Counted from the first letter of the stretch, positions 1 to 13,423 are shown. The stretch: 64,000 nt of DNA from Stercorarius parasiticus (GCA_013396915.1 VWZL01003476.1:248001-312000); one strand, 5' to 3'. The notes: a model not told the origin generated them from the sequence alone. Translations and numbers: made by a program.

Positions 1-1036
1 TCATAAAAGGGTTAGACAGATCAATGTCTAACGGGTTATGTCCTGGGTTGTATCCTCTTGCTCAGGGGATTGCCAGGAGCATAGTGCACACCAGCATCTT
101 CCCTTAGTGTCTGCTGCTAGGTGGATGGAAATTTGGCCCAACTTGCTTGTCACATACAGTCAGCCAAGACCCAAGTATTCAAGGCTTAATTTTGTTTGCA
201 TAAAACAAAGCCTCCTCGCCTGCTTGTGTGGGATTTTACAGGCTTGTTTCTCAGTGTCTCATGCATTTAGTTCTTCCTTCTGTCTCTTGTAAGCCTGAGC
301 AGAAGACACCATCTCCAAAGAGGGCATACATCTCCGCACGGGGCTGCTCTGCTTCTTGTTTGTAAGGTATTACAACACACTGTACAAACAACCTAACCCC
401 ATATGAAACAGATGTCTTAGATAAATCCCATGCAGGGGATTAGTCACACTGATGTTGCAATCATTGGTGTCATGGCTAAAAACGACCCAAAGAAGAGGAG
501 TATGAGAATCTTCCATCACGGCTTATTTACATTAATTATAAACAAAGACATCCAACTCTTTTGTGCTAGCCCAACAACTACTTGCACCTACCCAATGCCT
601 GTTATCTTAGCTCAGGACTATCCTAGAGCAGATTTTTCTGCCACACCTCTGGAGTGGGCTGCCTTCTTCTTCCAACTTCAACCAAACAGCAAAAGCATAT
701 TTTACTGCAACTGCTTTACACATGTTTCTTGCACAGCTACAGCAACAATTCCTTGCTGCTATAAAGATGTACCCTCATCTCACCTCCAGATGACATAATT
801 ATAAGCTAAAGGTTCCTGGTGCCAACCACACCATAAGCTCTTACATAGCTGAATGTCCTTGTTCAGTGTGGTGCAGCACCAAACACTGCCCCTGAGCTGA
901 GTCATGGTTGCTGCTCTGCTAGTGATGTTAGCATTCACAATGGTTGCTCTGGGCTTAGACCATGGAGATGAGGCTTTAGCATTAAAAAAAAAAATCACTA
1001 GTAAACTTATTAAATTGTTTTAAGTTAAACATATAG

Positions 1037-1108
1037 CTTGGCAGTGCCAGGTTAACAGTTGGACTTGATGATCTTAAAGGTCTTTTCCAACCTCAGTGAT
1101 TCTATATC
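1037..1108 (+). mobile_element. CR1 LINE 3'-end fragment
   Basis: About 70 bases matching the CR1 3' UTR: CCAGGTTAACAGTTGGACTT, then GATGATCTTAAAGGTCTTTT and CCAACCTCAGTGATTCTATA. It is in the opposite orientation to the CR1 copy at 1935-2262. Confidence 0.85.
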
Positions 1109-1934
1109 TTTTATACAACGCCTTCCCTTCCCAAATGAAACACAGCTGTGCAGATGTGATACTCTTACAGCTTTTGACCTAATGCTTTTATGCAGCAGAG
1201 GAGGCGGAAAGAAAATACAAAGCCTATGCATGCTAAACCACCTTTGCAGCATGAAAATCAAACCCCTTACATAATAAGAGCAACCACGAGAGACAGGTCA
1301 TGGGGTTAAATCAATTGGTCAGGTGGACAAACTGAGATACCTGACTGGTTTTCTTAGGAGTGGGTGACCACTTACACAGATTGTGCAACTAGTTAGTCAG
1401 TCTCTGCTCTGCAAACACAGCCTGATGTCCAAACACCAGCATCTGTAATAGCATTACTCTGTATTGATATCCTTTGCATGGATTTTGTAAATAAACAAAC
1501 AGTGACTCATAACTGACGGGCTTGGAGAAACCCAGGGCAGGGGTTATAACACAGGCTAAGTCATCACCTTCTCATTTGTGCAAAGATACCATCGTACGTA
1601 ATGGGACTGATTGCAGCAGGGTTAACTCCAGAGAGGAAGCAGCCCTGGATGCTGGGGCCAAATATTCCTGCCCATGCTTGCTGCAAGTAGCACCTTGTCT
1701 GTGGCAGAGCCCCACAGCAGCACACATTCGCTCCAGCAGCTCACTGGATTCGCTCTAACTGGCAACAGCAGCCCTGGCCTGGCAGGATATCCCATAAAGG
1801 TGGACATTCACACTATATCCTCACCCAAAAGCACCTCTTTGCCCCAGTGCCATGTGTGCCATCCCACCCTCCACATAGCTAACACTGAATTAACACAGAG
1901 CAAGTGAAAAAAAGTACATAATCACACACACAGA
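1109..1934. other. Intergenic, nothing recognised
   Basis: No gene is seen. An AGGTCA, TGG, GGTTAA arrangement lies at 1295-1309, with further half sites (TGGTCA 1316-1321, TGACCA near 1366), and a TGACTCA at 1503-1509. The first 1,036 bases of the window are also empty apart from a GCTGAGTCAT at 896-905. Confidence 0.6.
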
Positions 1935-2262
1935 GAATCATAGAATGGTTCAGGTTGGAAGGGACCTTAAAGATCATGTAGTTCCAACCCCTTGCCATGG
2001 GCAGGGACACCTTCCACTAGATCAGGTTGCTCAAAGCCTCATCCAGCCTGGCCTTGAACACTTCCAGGGATGGGGCATTGACAACTTCCCTGGGCAACCT
2101 GTTCCAGTGCCTCACCACCCTTACCATAAAGAATTTCTTCCTGATACCCAATCTAAATCTACCCTCTTTCAGTTTGAGGCCATTACCCCGTGTCCTATCA
2201 TAACACTCCCTGAGAGAGTCCCTCCCCATCCTTCCTTTAGGTACCGGAAAGCGGCTCTACAG
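1935..2262 (-). mobile_element. CR1 LINE 3' fragment
   Basis: Starts GAATCATAGAATGGTTCAGG, the reversed CR1 tail, and continues through the 3' UTR into the end of ORF2. On the minus strand 2017-2229 encodes [20 protein letters not shown] and [20 protein letters not shown], the CR1 ORF2 C-terminus. A short internal deletion appears near 2230-2240, where the copy jumps to the segment with TTTAGGTACCGGAAAG. Confidence 0.92.
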
Positions 2263-5200
2263 AAGATACTAGATAGATAGAAATTAATGTTTAACCTTTG
2301 TCTGCCTTACACTACTGGCAAATAGTGGCAAGCAATCCAGAAATTTTTTTCACTCACTAATTTATGAGCAACTTTGTTTCCTCTGCCATGCAGCAGCTCC
2401 ATCAGCAGCAGACCTAAGGAAACCTGGTCCCTCATGGATTCAGTATTTGGAAAATTAGTTTCTGCATGTTTGGGTTTTTTTTCCTTCATGGCTACTACGG
2501 TTCGAGTCTGCTATAGCCTCTTTCATGGTCACTGTATTGTAAAGTGTCTATCCATCAGCTATGTGGTTTCAGAGGTCCCTTAGAGACCTTTAAAAGCTTT
2601 ACTGTTCCTTGAGCTTTTCATTGAACTGAAGCGTGGCCACCACATTCAAAGCTGCTGGCAGGCAGGCAGCACGACCACAACACAACCATGTGCCATCATG
2701 AAGTTCAGCTTAAAACCGATGGAAAAGGAAGCCAATAGTGAATCATAAAATAGCCTATCAAAAATCCTTTAAAACACAAGAGAATTGCAATACCAAATCT
2801 AAAAAGGATCAAATCAGAAAATTTTTGTTTGTAGCCTCGTCTCCTCAATTCCCAGAGGTAGAGCTTGAACCTGCAAACCAAAAACCTTGAACAATCATGA
2901 TCTAGCTAACTGATCTTCATCCCTGAATGCCCTGACAGTAGGGAAGCTCTTCAGTCCAAATCTGGAGCCTTGTTCTTCTCTCACAAACAGTAGCCAGCCA
3001 CAACTGCCTAGCATAAACCCTCCTATTATAAGAGGAGAGTCAGTCCTTTATCCTTGCACCCCATCACCCTGCAGGACTGCCTGGTACCACTGGAGAAGCA
3101 GTAGCTGTAGATAAATGGATGGCTGATTCATGCTGGGACACTGGTCTATTTTCTTGTCTCCCCAGCACGATCTCACCCAGTACAAGAAAGCTGTAAAGCC
3201 AGTTCCTTGCGTGGTCCCCCACTCCAAGCTGCAGTGACCACACTGGGATGAGCAACCAGAGACGTCAGTAGCTTATTGGAGGCTGTGATCCTTAAGGCTT
3301 TGTCTGGTTGTAATTAAGCCATCTCATTCTTCTTGATGAAGGCTTGGTGGGGAAGGTATCCTGCTCGCTTTACTTGGCCGTGTCTGAAAATACTGTGTGA
3401 ACAAGGGAGAAGCGTGGCCACAGGGACAGAGGCTGCTAGGACCTGTTTTCAGGCTGCAGAAAGAGGAGCAGAGCCATGCTAAGATCATCAGTTTGAGTTT
3501 CCAATGACCTCACCCTGCCTCCTCACCTCCCTCGACATGCATCCAGAGGCGCACAGTCATCTCCACATCCTTCCTCTCTTGCCCAGCAGGGTCCAGCTGT
3601 GCTCCCCACTCACACCCTGGCAGCCAGTCTGGACTGGGGCCACTGCACCACCCCAGAAGTGGAAGCCAGGACCTGAGCACAGGCAGGGTGGGGGGCATGC
3701 AGGAAAGAGCAATCCTGGGTTACAGCGAGCTCAGTGCAGCACCAACAGCCAAGGTGTTTTACTCCTTCAAGCATCATCATCTTCGAGATTAATTCAAATA
3801 AAAGTTGTTTCAGTCATAGGACAATGGAAGCTTGCAAGACAAGTAACTGGTGGGACAGCTACTCACTAGCAGCCCTAATTATTATTCAAGACCCAGGCTG
3901 GTTTTTATTTTAAAGACCCTCCATGTTCCAGTACAGCTCTTCCACTACTCACAATAGTTCAGCAACATCTGAGGCTACAAGAACCGTTAAACTGTTGTCC
4001 CGTGGTTTGAATGAAAACCTGCATTAAACAATATCAAGACTTATCTTGAGATGAGCTACGCAAAATTGCGCAAATGAGAGATGTGCTCTTGCAACAGAAA
4101 GCTGTGCAGAGCCACAGGCTAGGTGGAGTGTTGCCGACACCTCCATCTCAAGAAGTCAAGTCCAAGGGCTGCCTAACCTCACCTCTTATCCAGAACAACA
4201 CCAGATGCTCCCAAAGATGTGCAAGAACCCCAGCCTGCCTGCATGGGTCTCACCTGCCCTCCAGTACCTTGGGACTGGTTTATGTGTGGACCATAACACC
4301 CATTACTCCCTGGGGAAAGTATCACCATTCATTACAAGACTGGGTCGCCTTGTTTCCCATTTAAGAACTTGAGTTAGATACTCTCTCTTGCTAAATTTAT
4401 GGCCTCACCAACTTCTGGAGACAATGAGACACACATAAGTGAACTCAATCAGTGGTTAAAATGATTTTTTCACAGCCCAATCATCCTTTAGTTACGTTCT
4501 ACAATTTCATGGCAAGAAGCCTCAGACGGGCTGGAGATGTTGGGAACAGGAGGTTCTCCCCAGCTACCACACAATACATACAATTCCTGGGTAGTTATTT
4601 GTTGCCACTAATCATGCTGGGAACAGCATTGTGCCCTGTAACACAGTGGGTTCAACTTATATTAAAACCAAAAAAAGAAAAAATAGGGCAACCTTGACAA
4701 GAGTTGTTTGACTCTTGGAGAATTGCTCCTTACAGGGAGCAATTTAAAAAAAGCTTGATAAGGAAAAGCTTGTGATGAGGAAAGCTCATCTTCTTTCCTT
4801 TAGACCAGCTGCATTCTGCCCAGGACAGATGCACTTGGCATGTACATGGAGATGGCTCATACATACTGAAGTAGCAACTCATTCAATAACCACACATTTA
4901 TGAGACAGTTTCTAATCAAGCAAAGATAACACACTATCCTTGACGTTCTCACCACAAATACATGACAGCTCTAGCACTCTGCTGTCTATAGCACACAGCA
5001 GCCTCATTGTTCAAGGACCCACCAAGCCAATGTGACAATCCCAGCCTCAGGGCACCCATCCCCTGTCTAACTCAGAAAATCTTGTGCTAGGAATTTACCC
5101 TAATCCTACATCTTAAGTAAGACTTCCAAGCTGTCTGTGGTACACTGGCAGATTGCATGGCAGTGCCTCCAGCTGAGATACATGCCTGCTTGCCTGCTTT

Positions 5201-8200
5201 CTTAATGCTCTGCTCTGTGTGGGTGCACAAAGCATGGGAGATGACATTTTACTGTAGGTGAAAAAACGTCATTCTGTTCAAAATGTCACTGCTGTATTGC
5301 TTCCTACATTGACTGGTCTCTAGACTACTGTGGTGGGATGAGACAAGGAAGATTGCCTACCCCTGGGTTAGACAGCAGGAGAACTGGGATACACAGAGAG
5401 ATCTTCATAAATTAAATAGAAACCACCAAGATCAAGATGCTGAAGAGGGAGGACAGTCCAGTCACAGACATGTATGTGCTTTATCTAGACAGCACAGCAG
5501 ATGCTGGTATAAAGCAAAGAGCAAAAGCTGCAGGAAGCGAGCACACGTAAAACAAAGTAAGCAGCTCTGCAAGAACCTGTATTCTGCAAAAAGATCAGTC
5601 ACACCTTCAAGCACAAAAGTTTGTGCCAGGCGCCTCCTGTAACTGGAGAGGCTTCACTCAGGCTTGGCAGGAGTGAAGCCAGCGACAGCAGAAGTGCCCA
5701 GCGAGGGGGTGCTCAGCCAGTCCTGCTACAGTGAGAAGCATCGTAGCAGCGACGGGAACCTGCGGAGGGGACCCTGCAAACAGCGAAGGCAGAGGGTAGC
5801 AGAACCCTCTGCTCACTGCACAACCCACCTCCACATACACCTCTTCATTGCCAAGAATGCAGCATATTAAAATCTCATTTCCTAAGGTATTTATGAGATT
5901 GTATTGTCTCATCTTGATTACTAGTGAAGCCTGTGAGTGATTTCAGCTTCTCCTGTCACGCCTGGTTGTCTCAAAAACATCACATTTCTACGCATTCTGA
6001 AGGAAAGAGAAATCCCTTAGTGAGCAAGTAGAAAGTGGAGCCACATTCATGCTCCTGCCAAGGAAAGGCTGCAGCTTTCTACCTGCCTGCTGGCTTGCCA
6101 GCAAACACACACACACACTTCCCCAAGCGGGAAGTAGCCAGGGCACAGGGTGTCTCCAGCCCAGCTGATATTTGGGGAATTTGGGAGCAAAGAGAGGATA
6201 GTGAGGGGTATTAAGAGTTATTGCATCAGAGGCAAGAATGAGTGAAGTCAGACAGAAGCTGTTGTTCACAGAGCCATTTGTCCCTTGCTTAGATTACAGT
6301 CAGGAGTTTATGCTAAGGGCTTTCTCTTTTCTCAGTGGGTATCACAAGCTGTCAACTCTGCTACAAGCGAAGTGGAGCAGCCACAGGGTAATGGCACTGG
6401 CACAACACTGAGATGAATTTTGGTTCAGGTCCCAGTTTTACTTTTGGCATCCAGAGGCATTTGCTTGTTCTGTGTCCCCTTTTTACCCCTGGCAGGACAG
6501 TCTTGTCTCCCAGCAGGGACTGCTCCTCCAGCACACGACACAGGTCTCTGCTCTGCAGACACATGACCAAAGTAAGACCAGCAGAAACAACCTCCTAATG
6601 ACCAGAAACAAGCCCAAGAAAGAAATTAAAGGACAAACAACACCTGAGCATCCAAGTCAAGTCCCTGTTGTCTACCTTAATGCACTGTTCCCCCATCACA
6701 GGGCACACTGGATCTGCTTGCTTTCACGATATTGCACATCCCTCCACCTGCAGTTTCCCCTCTCTGACTGCTCTGCCCAGGGTGAGTGGAAGAGGAACAG
6801 GCCATGCTGCTTGCCACCTCCCCCAGGGCAACTTTCCCTGCTTTTCCAGAAAGAACTGCTCAGTAGAGGAGCCCTACTAGATTTCTCCTACTTTTGAAAT
6901 TGTTTTTTCCTTCCAGCTTATGATGACCTACATAATAAGCAGGTCACTGGAACATGAGAGATGTTTTCTGAGGCAGAGTAGAGAAGCAAAACAATTCCCC
7001 CACTGCGCGTGCTTCTGAGGACAAAGTGAAGTGCTGTTTCCCAGGGGCCCCACTCAGCAGCCTCCTTCATGCTCTTCCTGTCTGAAATCAGTGGGAGCTG
7101 CTGGGATCCCACCAGGCACACAATCAGACCCTGAGCAGAACATCAGGCTAGTTAAGGACCAGCTCCACAGGGGACCGAGGTGAGCTTCAGGAACATAAAC
7201 CCTCTTCATGTGAACAGTAAACCTGCCATATGCAGCCCCTGTGTGCTGTGCTGTGAACCCATGCAATGGCCCGGCTGCATGAGATTCAATCCACCAGGCA
7301 AGGCAAGCTTTCATCAAACAAGCAGGAAAGGGAGGGAAGGAGAGAGCAGGAAGATGTGAAGGTGACAAGTCCCCACCATGATCCCTGTGGTATAAGCCCT
7401 CCCCAGCCAAAGGAAGAATCTGGTTGTAGCAGGTCTGCAGACCACAGGAATACGAGACCAAGTCATCCCCAGCTGGAATAGTGCCCTACTTGAAAAACTG
7501 GCAGGCAAGAAGCAGCATTAGAAGAGCTTGAATTCAATTTACTTAAGCTGTAGTCATTTCTGCTCCTTTATGGGAAGCATTCCTAAAGACTTTCTACAAT
7601 GAAGTACAAACTGGAAATAAGATGGATTTGAGTAGCTGAGAGAAGAGAGACCCTGGGATACCCCCTCAGCATCAGTATGGTTTAAGGCATGGCATCAAGG
7701 AACTGGACTGTGTCATGGAACTGGAGATGCTGTCTCCAGCACCATCCTCTCTAATCTTGCAGCTGATCTCTTCCCATCTTCAGATCCCCCTCTCAAATGG
7801 GAGACAACACAGTGAAAGATGTAGGCCAGCATATCTAATCCCTACAATGGCTGGCACACTGCAAACAGGAAGCAGCTAGCTACATACCCAAGGGTAAGAC
7901 AAAAATCTATTAGAGAAATGAATGTAACATGATCCTGCCTGGGGCTCAGAGTCAGTCCCAGGATAGACGGAGCGAGTAACCAGAGCAGACAAGGGTAAGA
8001 AGCTCTCTCAAACAGCCTGATGGCTCAGAGAGCTCCAGTAACAATAGTGCAAGTCTGGTAACTAGGTCACAGTTATGATCCTTAATTAATCCTGAAGAGA
8101 CCCCATCTGCCATGGGGAACATGACAGATAAGGTAGCTCATTAAGCCCAGAAGCAGGCCAGGGGTAATGCCAGACCCCAGCCTAGCCCCCAGAGGTTTGG

Positions 8201-10291
8201 GGACAAAATCCTGTTTGGCAGCAGCAGCTGCTTTGCCCAGCCTGCTCTCTGCCAAGCTTTTAGTCAGCAGATGCACCAGACTCCCCATTTCCTCCGAGGA
8301 AGCGACGGCAGCCTGGAGCCTGTTCACTAGACACTGACCAAACCACACTAACATAAACCTAGAAACAGGAGAGAGACAAGATCAAAACCTGACCAGGGGC
8401 AGGCAGACATGGGGCTTCAGGAGAGGAACTATACCACATCCTGCTGGATAGCTGAGGCCTGGCTCCCTGTGCTGCACTTCACCTGCAACCCTGCTCTTCT
8501 CCCCCACACCCCTCTGTGCCAGGGTATGCTATCCCGAGTCGCTTCTTCCCCTGACTCCTCTGGGAGAAGCTGAGAGATACCAGCTTCTCCATGTGTGCTG
8601 TCTCAGCTTGCATAGGGGGTTAAATTAATATGCTGGGCTCACAGCCACAGCCCTGAGACACAGGTGCTGCAAAGGGGCATCAAGGCCAGTGGAGAAAAGG
8701 ACCTGACACTACCACTGAAGTTAGGAGAGTTCATGTGCCAGCAAGGCCAGGTCATTCACTTGGCAGAAAGACCTGGCCCTGACCACAACAGTGGAAAGCA
8801 CATCTGGCAGCGGGTTGGCAGAGACTGACTGAGGGCGAGGGCAAGGTCATGGATGACTGACACCTGGGAGAACAGTCTAGGGGCATGTGATCTGTCCTGG
8901 CCTCTAGAGCTAGCTGTGTTTTGCATCTACAGATGATCCCTACGAATGCCTTGATCTGTGTAAATCCACTGGTGACAGGTAGATAAGCTGAGATAATGCT
9001 GATTGGGTTTTCAAGCCCCACTTCTGCTACCTGAGCAATTAAAAAGCAGGCACCATCAACAAAGACAGCCAAACCTAACAGGGCTTCTGAGGACTCATCA
9101 CAGAGCAGGAGCATTAAAAATAGTTTTTTTCAAAGAAGGGATGTGTGACTAATAAGACCTAAACTAACAATTGTCGGGAGATGGAGGCAGCTTAGTACTA
9201 AAGCCATGTCTCCAGGGACCCTTATTAAGGTGTCATTTGCGCTCACTACCACCCCCAAAGGCACTGTGTTCAGCAAAATGCACAACTGGCAGCACGCCAG
9301 GGAACTGACTCGACTCCATACAATTAAACTAGAACAAGTAGCAAGGAGAAGAGCTGCCTTCTACCCAAGGAAACTTTGAATAACAGAGCAATCGAACTCC
9401 AGGCATATGCACCATCACCATACACAGGCACTGTTCTCCCTCATCCAAGTGAAGTGGGACTGCACCACTGTGAGATTGCTCCATGAAAACTAGGTCACTG
9501 GCTATCAAACCCAAGAGACAGTGCAAGAACTTTGTGAAGGGTGTACTGAAATTACTTCTTCCAATTAAAACACAAGCTTAGGAAGCAGCTCTGGTTTATG
9601 TGCTGTTGTAACTGGAGCTTTAAAACTCAATTATTTGCTTAAAATCTCATCGTCCTTCATGGTAAATATATCTTAACAGAGTTTTTACTGTGGAGGAGAC
9701 GCACAGTTTTGGGAATCAAGCTGAAGCAAACATAGGAAAGGTTATCACCTTTCTGAGACAACAGTACAGAGAGAACAAGTAGCATGGAGCAGTCCATGGT
9801 CCCAAAGGCTCACAAGGGAACCCAGAGCTCGCCCCCTTCACTCACCCGCAGAAGAGCAGCACTCTTGTTTGCTGTGCCAAGCACCAGCCTCCTCTCTCCC
9901 TCCTCCAGCCAAAGTGCAAGACCAGGCCCCACACAAGCCCTGAAGACCCTTCTGGATTTCAGCACTAGATAGCGCAAGGATCCAGAGGGTTGGCACACCT
10001 TTGCATATTAGAGTTGTTGGTTCCTGTTTTGCGGCTGAAGTGGTGGCTGCCCCCCTCCCAGGTACCCCACTACTCTGCTGCAGGTTGGACAAGATGAATG
10101 TCTGCTTCATATCTTAGGGCCTGGCCTAGTAAGTGTGTGTTGCCCAGCATGACATCTCTTCCCAGAACTGCTTCTTCCAAGACATTGTTGCCCCACAAAA
10201 TGCAGGTTGGCAAAAAAGCCCTACCTCATACCCACGCAGACACAGAGGTTGCTTAGCACCCTCCATCAGAGGCAGAAGAATTATCAACTAG
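2263..10291. other. Intergenic, no gene recognised
   Basis: Eight kilobases of unique-looking sequence with only short chance frames (120 codons at most) and one small CA repeat. In mammals POC1A lies on this side of ALAS1, but none of its WD-repeat exons are visible here. Distal ALAS1 enhancers could lie in this stretch; I cannot point to one. Confidence 0.6.
6104..6118. repeat. Short CA dinucleotide repeat
   Basis: About seven CA units in intergenic DNA. It is too short to say more than that it could be polymorphic. Confidence 0.7.
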
Positions 10292-10853
10292 GGCAGCGAT
10301 CATCCGCCTGTACTCGGCACTGGTGAGGCCACACCTCGAATACTGTGTTCAGTTTTGGGCCCCGCACTACAAGAAAGACATTGAGGTGCTGGAGCACATC
10401 CAAAGAAGGGCAACAAAGCTGGTGAGGGGTCTGGAGCACAAGTCTTATGAGAAGTGGATGAGGGAACTGGGTTTGTTCAGCCTGGAGAAAAGGAGGCTGA
10501 CGGGAGACCTTATCGCTCTCTACAACTACCTGAAAGGAGGGTGTAGCAAGGTGGGGGTCGGTCTCTTCTCACAAGAAACAAGCAATAGGACAAGAGGAAA
10601 CAGCCTCAAGTTGCACCAGAGGAGATTTAGATTGGATATTAGGAAAAATTTCTTCACCAAAAGGGTTGTCAAGCATTGGAACAGGCTGCCCAGGGAAGTA
10701 GTTGAGTCACCATCCCTGGAGGTGTTTAAAAGACGTGTAGATGTGGTGCTTAGGGACAGGATTTAGTGGTGGACCTGTCAGTGTTAGGTTAAAGACTGGA
10801 CTTGATCTTAAATGTCTTTTCCAACCTAAACAATTCTATGATCCTATGTTTGC
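10292..10853 (+). mobile_element. 5'-truncated CR1 LINE with open C-terminal part of ORF2
   Basis: The sequence codes in one frame from about 10293 to a stop at 10764-10766 for the end of the CR1 reverse-transcriptase protein. Recognisable pieces are [38 protein letters not shown] and [19 protein letters not shown]. The CR1 3' UTR follows, with GGACTTGAT and CTTTTCCAACCTAAAC, ending in ATTCTATGATCCTATG, the degenerate octamer tail of CR1. The 5' part of the element is absent, as usual for CR1 copies. The frame is undamaged over about 157 codons, suggesting a fairly young copy. Confidence 0.93.
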
Positions 10854-12873
10854 ACTTCCATCTCTTTCTAGGACATTTCCTAGAATCAGCTTTTATCTTC
10901 TTCAACCAGGGCTGGGACAATGTACATTTCCAAGAGAAAGCACATGCATCTTGCCTGATTAAGTGGAGGGATTCCTGAAAGAAGACATTAGATACTCCAA
11001 GTTCTTTACCACATCTCCTGGAGATACAAGAACATGTTTTTCAATCATTACCACCACCCCAAACCAGCACCTGACAAGACTTGGTTTGGTCAGCATACTA
11101 AGTCAGAGACTTATAAAACTCACTCCTTTGAGTCCCCTAGCCCCGTAAATCTCAGCTGGAACGCTGTTCAAAGCAGCTGCAAAACCATCAGGTCAAATAA
11201 ACTACATGCAGAAAAGGCTGCCAGTGGGGTCACAGTACTCCAAGAAACCTACCATGCCAGTTGTCCTGGCTGATCCTCACTTGCACTCCTCCTGGTACTG
11301 CCTGTGCTGCTTGGCAGGCAGAGTGGCCCAGGAGCCTTGAAAGCAGAGCTTTGCGTGACTTACGCTGTTTGTAAGACAGTGCAAACAGAGCACTTGCCAG
11401 CTTTTTGAAGAGTTCAGTACAAAGGCAAACAAGGAATGGAAGCCTCATATACTCGAATAACCTGAATACGTCACAGAGTTTCTCTAGTCTGCAGCTCCCA
11501 AGTTCAGATTTGGAGATATGATGTGCTAATTTCCTCCTTAATATTTCAGCACTGGCCCCTTCTTCCCTATTGCTGACACTCTTCTCATTTTAATACCTTA
11601 TCACCACCCTCTAACTTTATCTATAATCTTTAGAGCACAAGGAGGAATAATATGTCTTGCACCTCAAAGGTTAAGCAACAAGAGTTATTGCAAAATAGCA
11701 CAACAAAACCCATGGGCAGAAAGCACCAACACTTGCCCTGGGAGGTGGAAAGATTTGCAGAGGAAGGAGCTGGACACCAAGGCAGCTGTAGCTCATCCTT
11801 CCAGCTTTCTGCTGTGGCACACAGGCTATGATGTTACACTGACTCTCCTCCCACTCACAGGAGTGGGTTTGGCCCTGTGATGTTTCATACTCCCTGTTGC
11901 CACACATTTTCGTGCTATTTTCATGCCTGGAATATCTCCACTTAGATGTGAGGCGTCCTTCTGCTCTACTGCTTGACCACTTCCCTCTCAACCCTTTGGA
12001 TTGTTTCTTTCAAGGAGCTAATTCTAATTGACTGTACAACTATAGCAACTAATATTAACTACAACAACTAATTCTTTAAAGTTTCCCTGACCATTGATCA
12101 AAACAGCTTTACACTTCCCTCTATTGCTTGTTTTCTCCAAGACAGTTCTTCAGACTGTCTCAAGACCAGCTATAGCTAATGCTATCAACAGCCGAATAAG
12201 AAGAAAAGCCACCCAGGTAACAGAAGAGTCCTGTTTGCCTCACTGGGTACTTGTTCATGGGATAACACCCACACAGGAATTCCCAGCGTGGGTCTGGTCA
12301 GGAGGGGGATTTTTCCCCACCTTCTCATGTCATCAGCAGGTATTTCATTCTGAAATGCTTCTCCTTACTTCAGTGAAATATCCATCCTTGCAGAAGAAAT
12401 TAAAATACCGGATGCATATAAGAAGAATAAGACTTTGCTGAAACAAACCACATCAACTAGCCTTGCTTGTAGGTATACTGTACCTACAATAGACATTTTA
12501 AGGTGACAGCCTTTTGAAATCCCATAATTTTCACCTGCCCAAAAGAGATCAGAGACTATTAGGACTTCACAGGATGCCTTTATCCATATTTCCATGATGA
12601 AAAGGCAATCTTATTTGTATTACTACACTTGGAAAAAGAAAGGCAGCATGTACATCTGCAGGAAATAGTACTGATTAAAACCCTGTCTACTCAGGGAATC
12701 CCCATTTTGACAAACAAAACTACATCAATTTATACAAAAGATTTAACTTACTCTGTCAACCTGACTCTGGGGTGACAGGGGAGGAGTGAGGGCACTTGAA
12801 TATGCTACTTCCTTGTAAGGTGTCCCTGGCGGGCCCATGGGACAAGTATACAAGTCAGAGGTGATTTTTTTTT
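10854..12873. other. Intergenic, no gene recognised
   Basis: Between the CR1 copy and the LTR. Moderately AT-rich, with only short frames that resemble no known protein. Confidence 0.6.
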
Positions 12874-13418
12874 TGTCGTGGTTTAACCCCAGGAGGCAGC
12901 TAATCCCCACACAGCCGCTGGCTCACTCCCCCCCAGTAGGAGGGGTAAATGCACAAAAACTTGTGGGTTGAGATAAAGACAGTTTAATAATTAAAAAAGA
13001 GGAAAAAAACAACAAAGAGATGAAAACACCCACCAAACCCAAGAAAAAAGCGATGCAAAAGAAAACAATTGCTCACCACCAACTGACTGAGGCCCAACCA
13101 GTCCCTGAGCAACAGCAGCCACAGCCAGCCTCCACCCCCCCAGTTTTACTGCTGAGCTTGATGTCATATGGTGTGGGATATCCCTTTGGTCAGTTGGGGT
13201 CACGTGTGTGTCATCCCCCCCCAACTTCTCATGCACTCCCAGCCCACTTGCTGTCAGGGCAGTGTGAGAAACAGAAAAGCCCTTGACGCTGTGCAAGCAC
13301 TGTTTAGCAATGACTAAAACATCTCTGTGTTATCAACACTATTTTCATCACAAATCCAAAACATAGGCCTATACAAGCTGTTAAGAAAATTAACTCTACC
13401 CCAGTCAAACCCAGTACA
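12874..13418 (-). mobile_element. Solo LTR of an avian endogenous retrovirus
   Basis: About 545 bases bounded by TG...CA, starting TGTCGTGGTTTAACCCCAG. I recognise the family as an LTR common in birds, read here in reverse: the minus strand carries the U3/R/U5 order, with a TATTAAA-type polyadenylation signal near 12983-12989. It is flanked on both sides by five T bases (12869-12873 and 13419-13423), which could be a 5-bp target duplication, though the left flank is a longer T run. There is no internal retroviral sequence and no second LTR, so it is a recombined solo element. The precise subfamily is not settled. Confidence 0.85.
13187..13202 (+). promoter_or_regulatory. Candidate DR4 nuclear-receptor motif inside the LTR
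   Basis: TGGTCA, four bases, GGGTCA: a direct repeat with 4-bp spacing in which the second half site is perfect and the first has one mismatch to RGKTCA. It is followed at once by an E-box (CACGTG, 13201-13206). DR4 is the type of site used by the avian xenobiotic receptor that controls ALAS1 from distant enhancers. Function here is an inference from the motif alone. Confidence 0.3.
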
Positions 13419-13423
13419 TTTTT

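Noticed and set aside
8752..9114. 120-codon minus-strand frame in intergenic DNA
   Set aside because: Looks somewhat protein-like, but I recognise no family, and it has no neighbouring exons or promoter. Chance frames of this length are expected in 64 kb.
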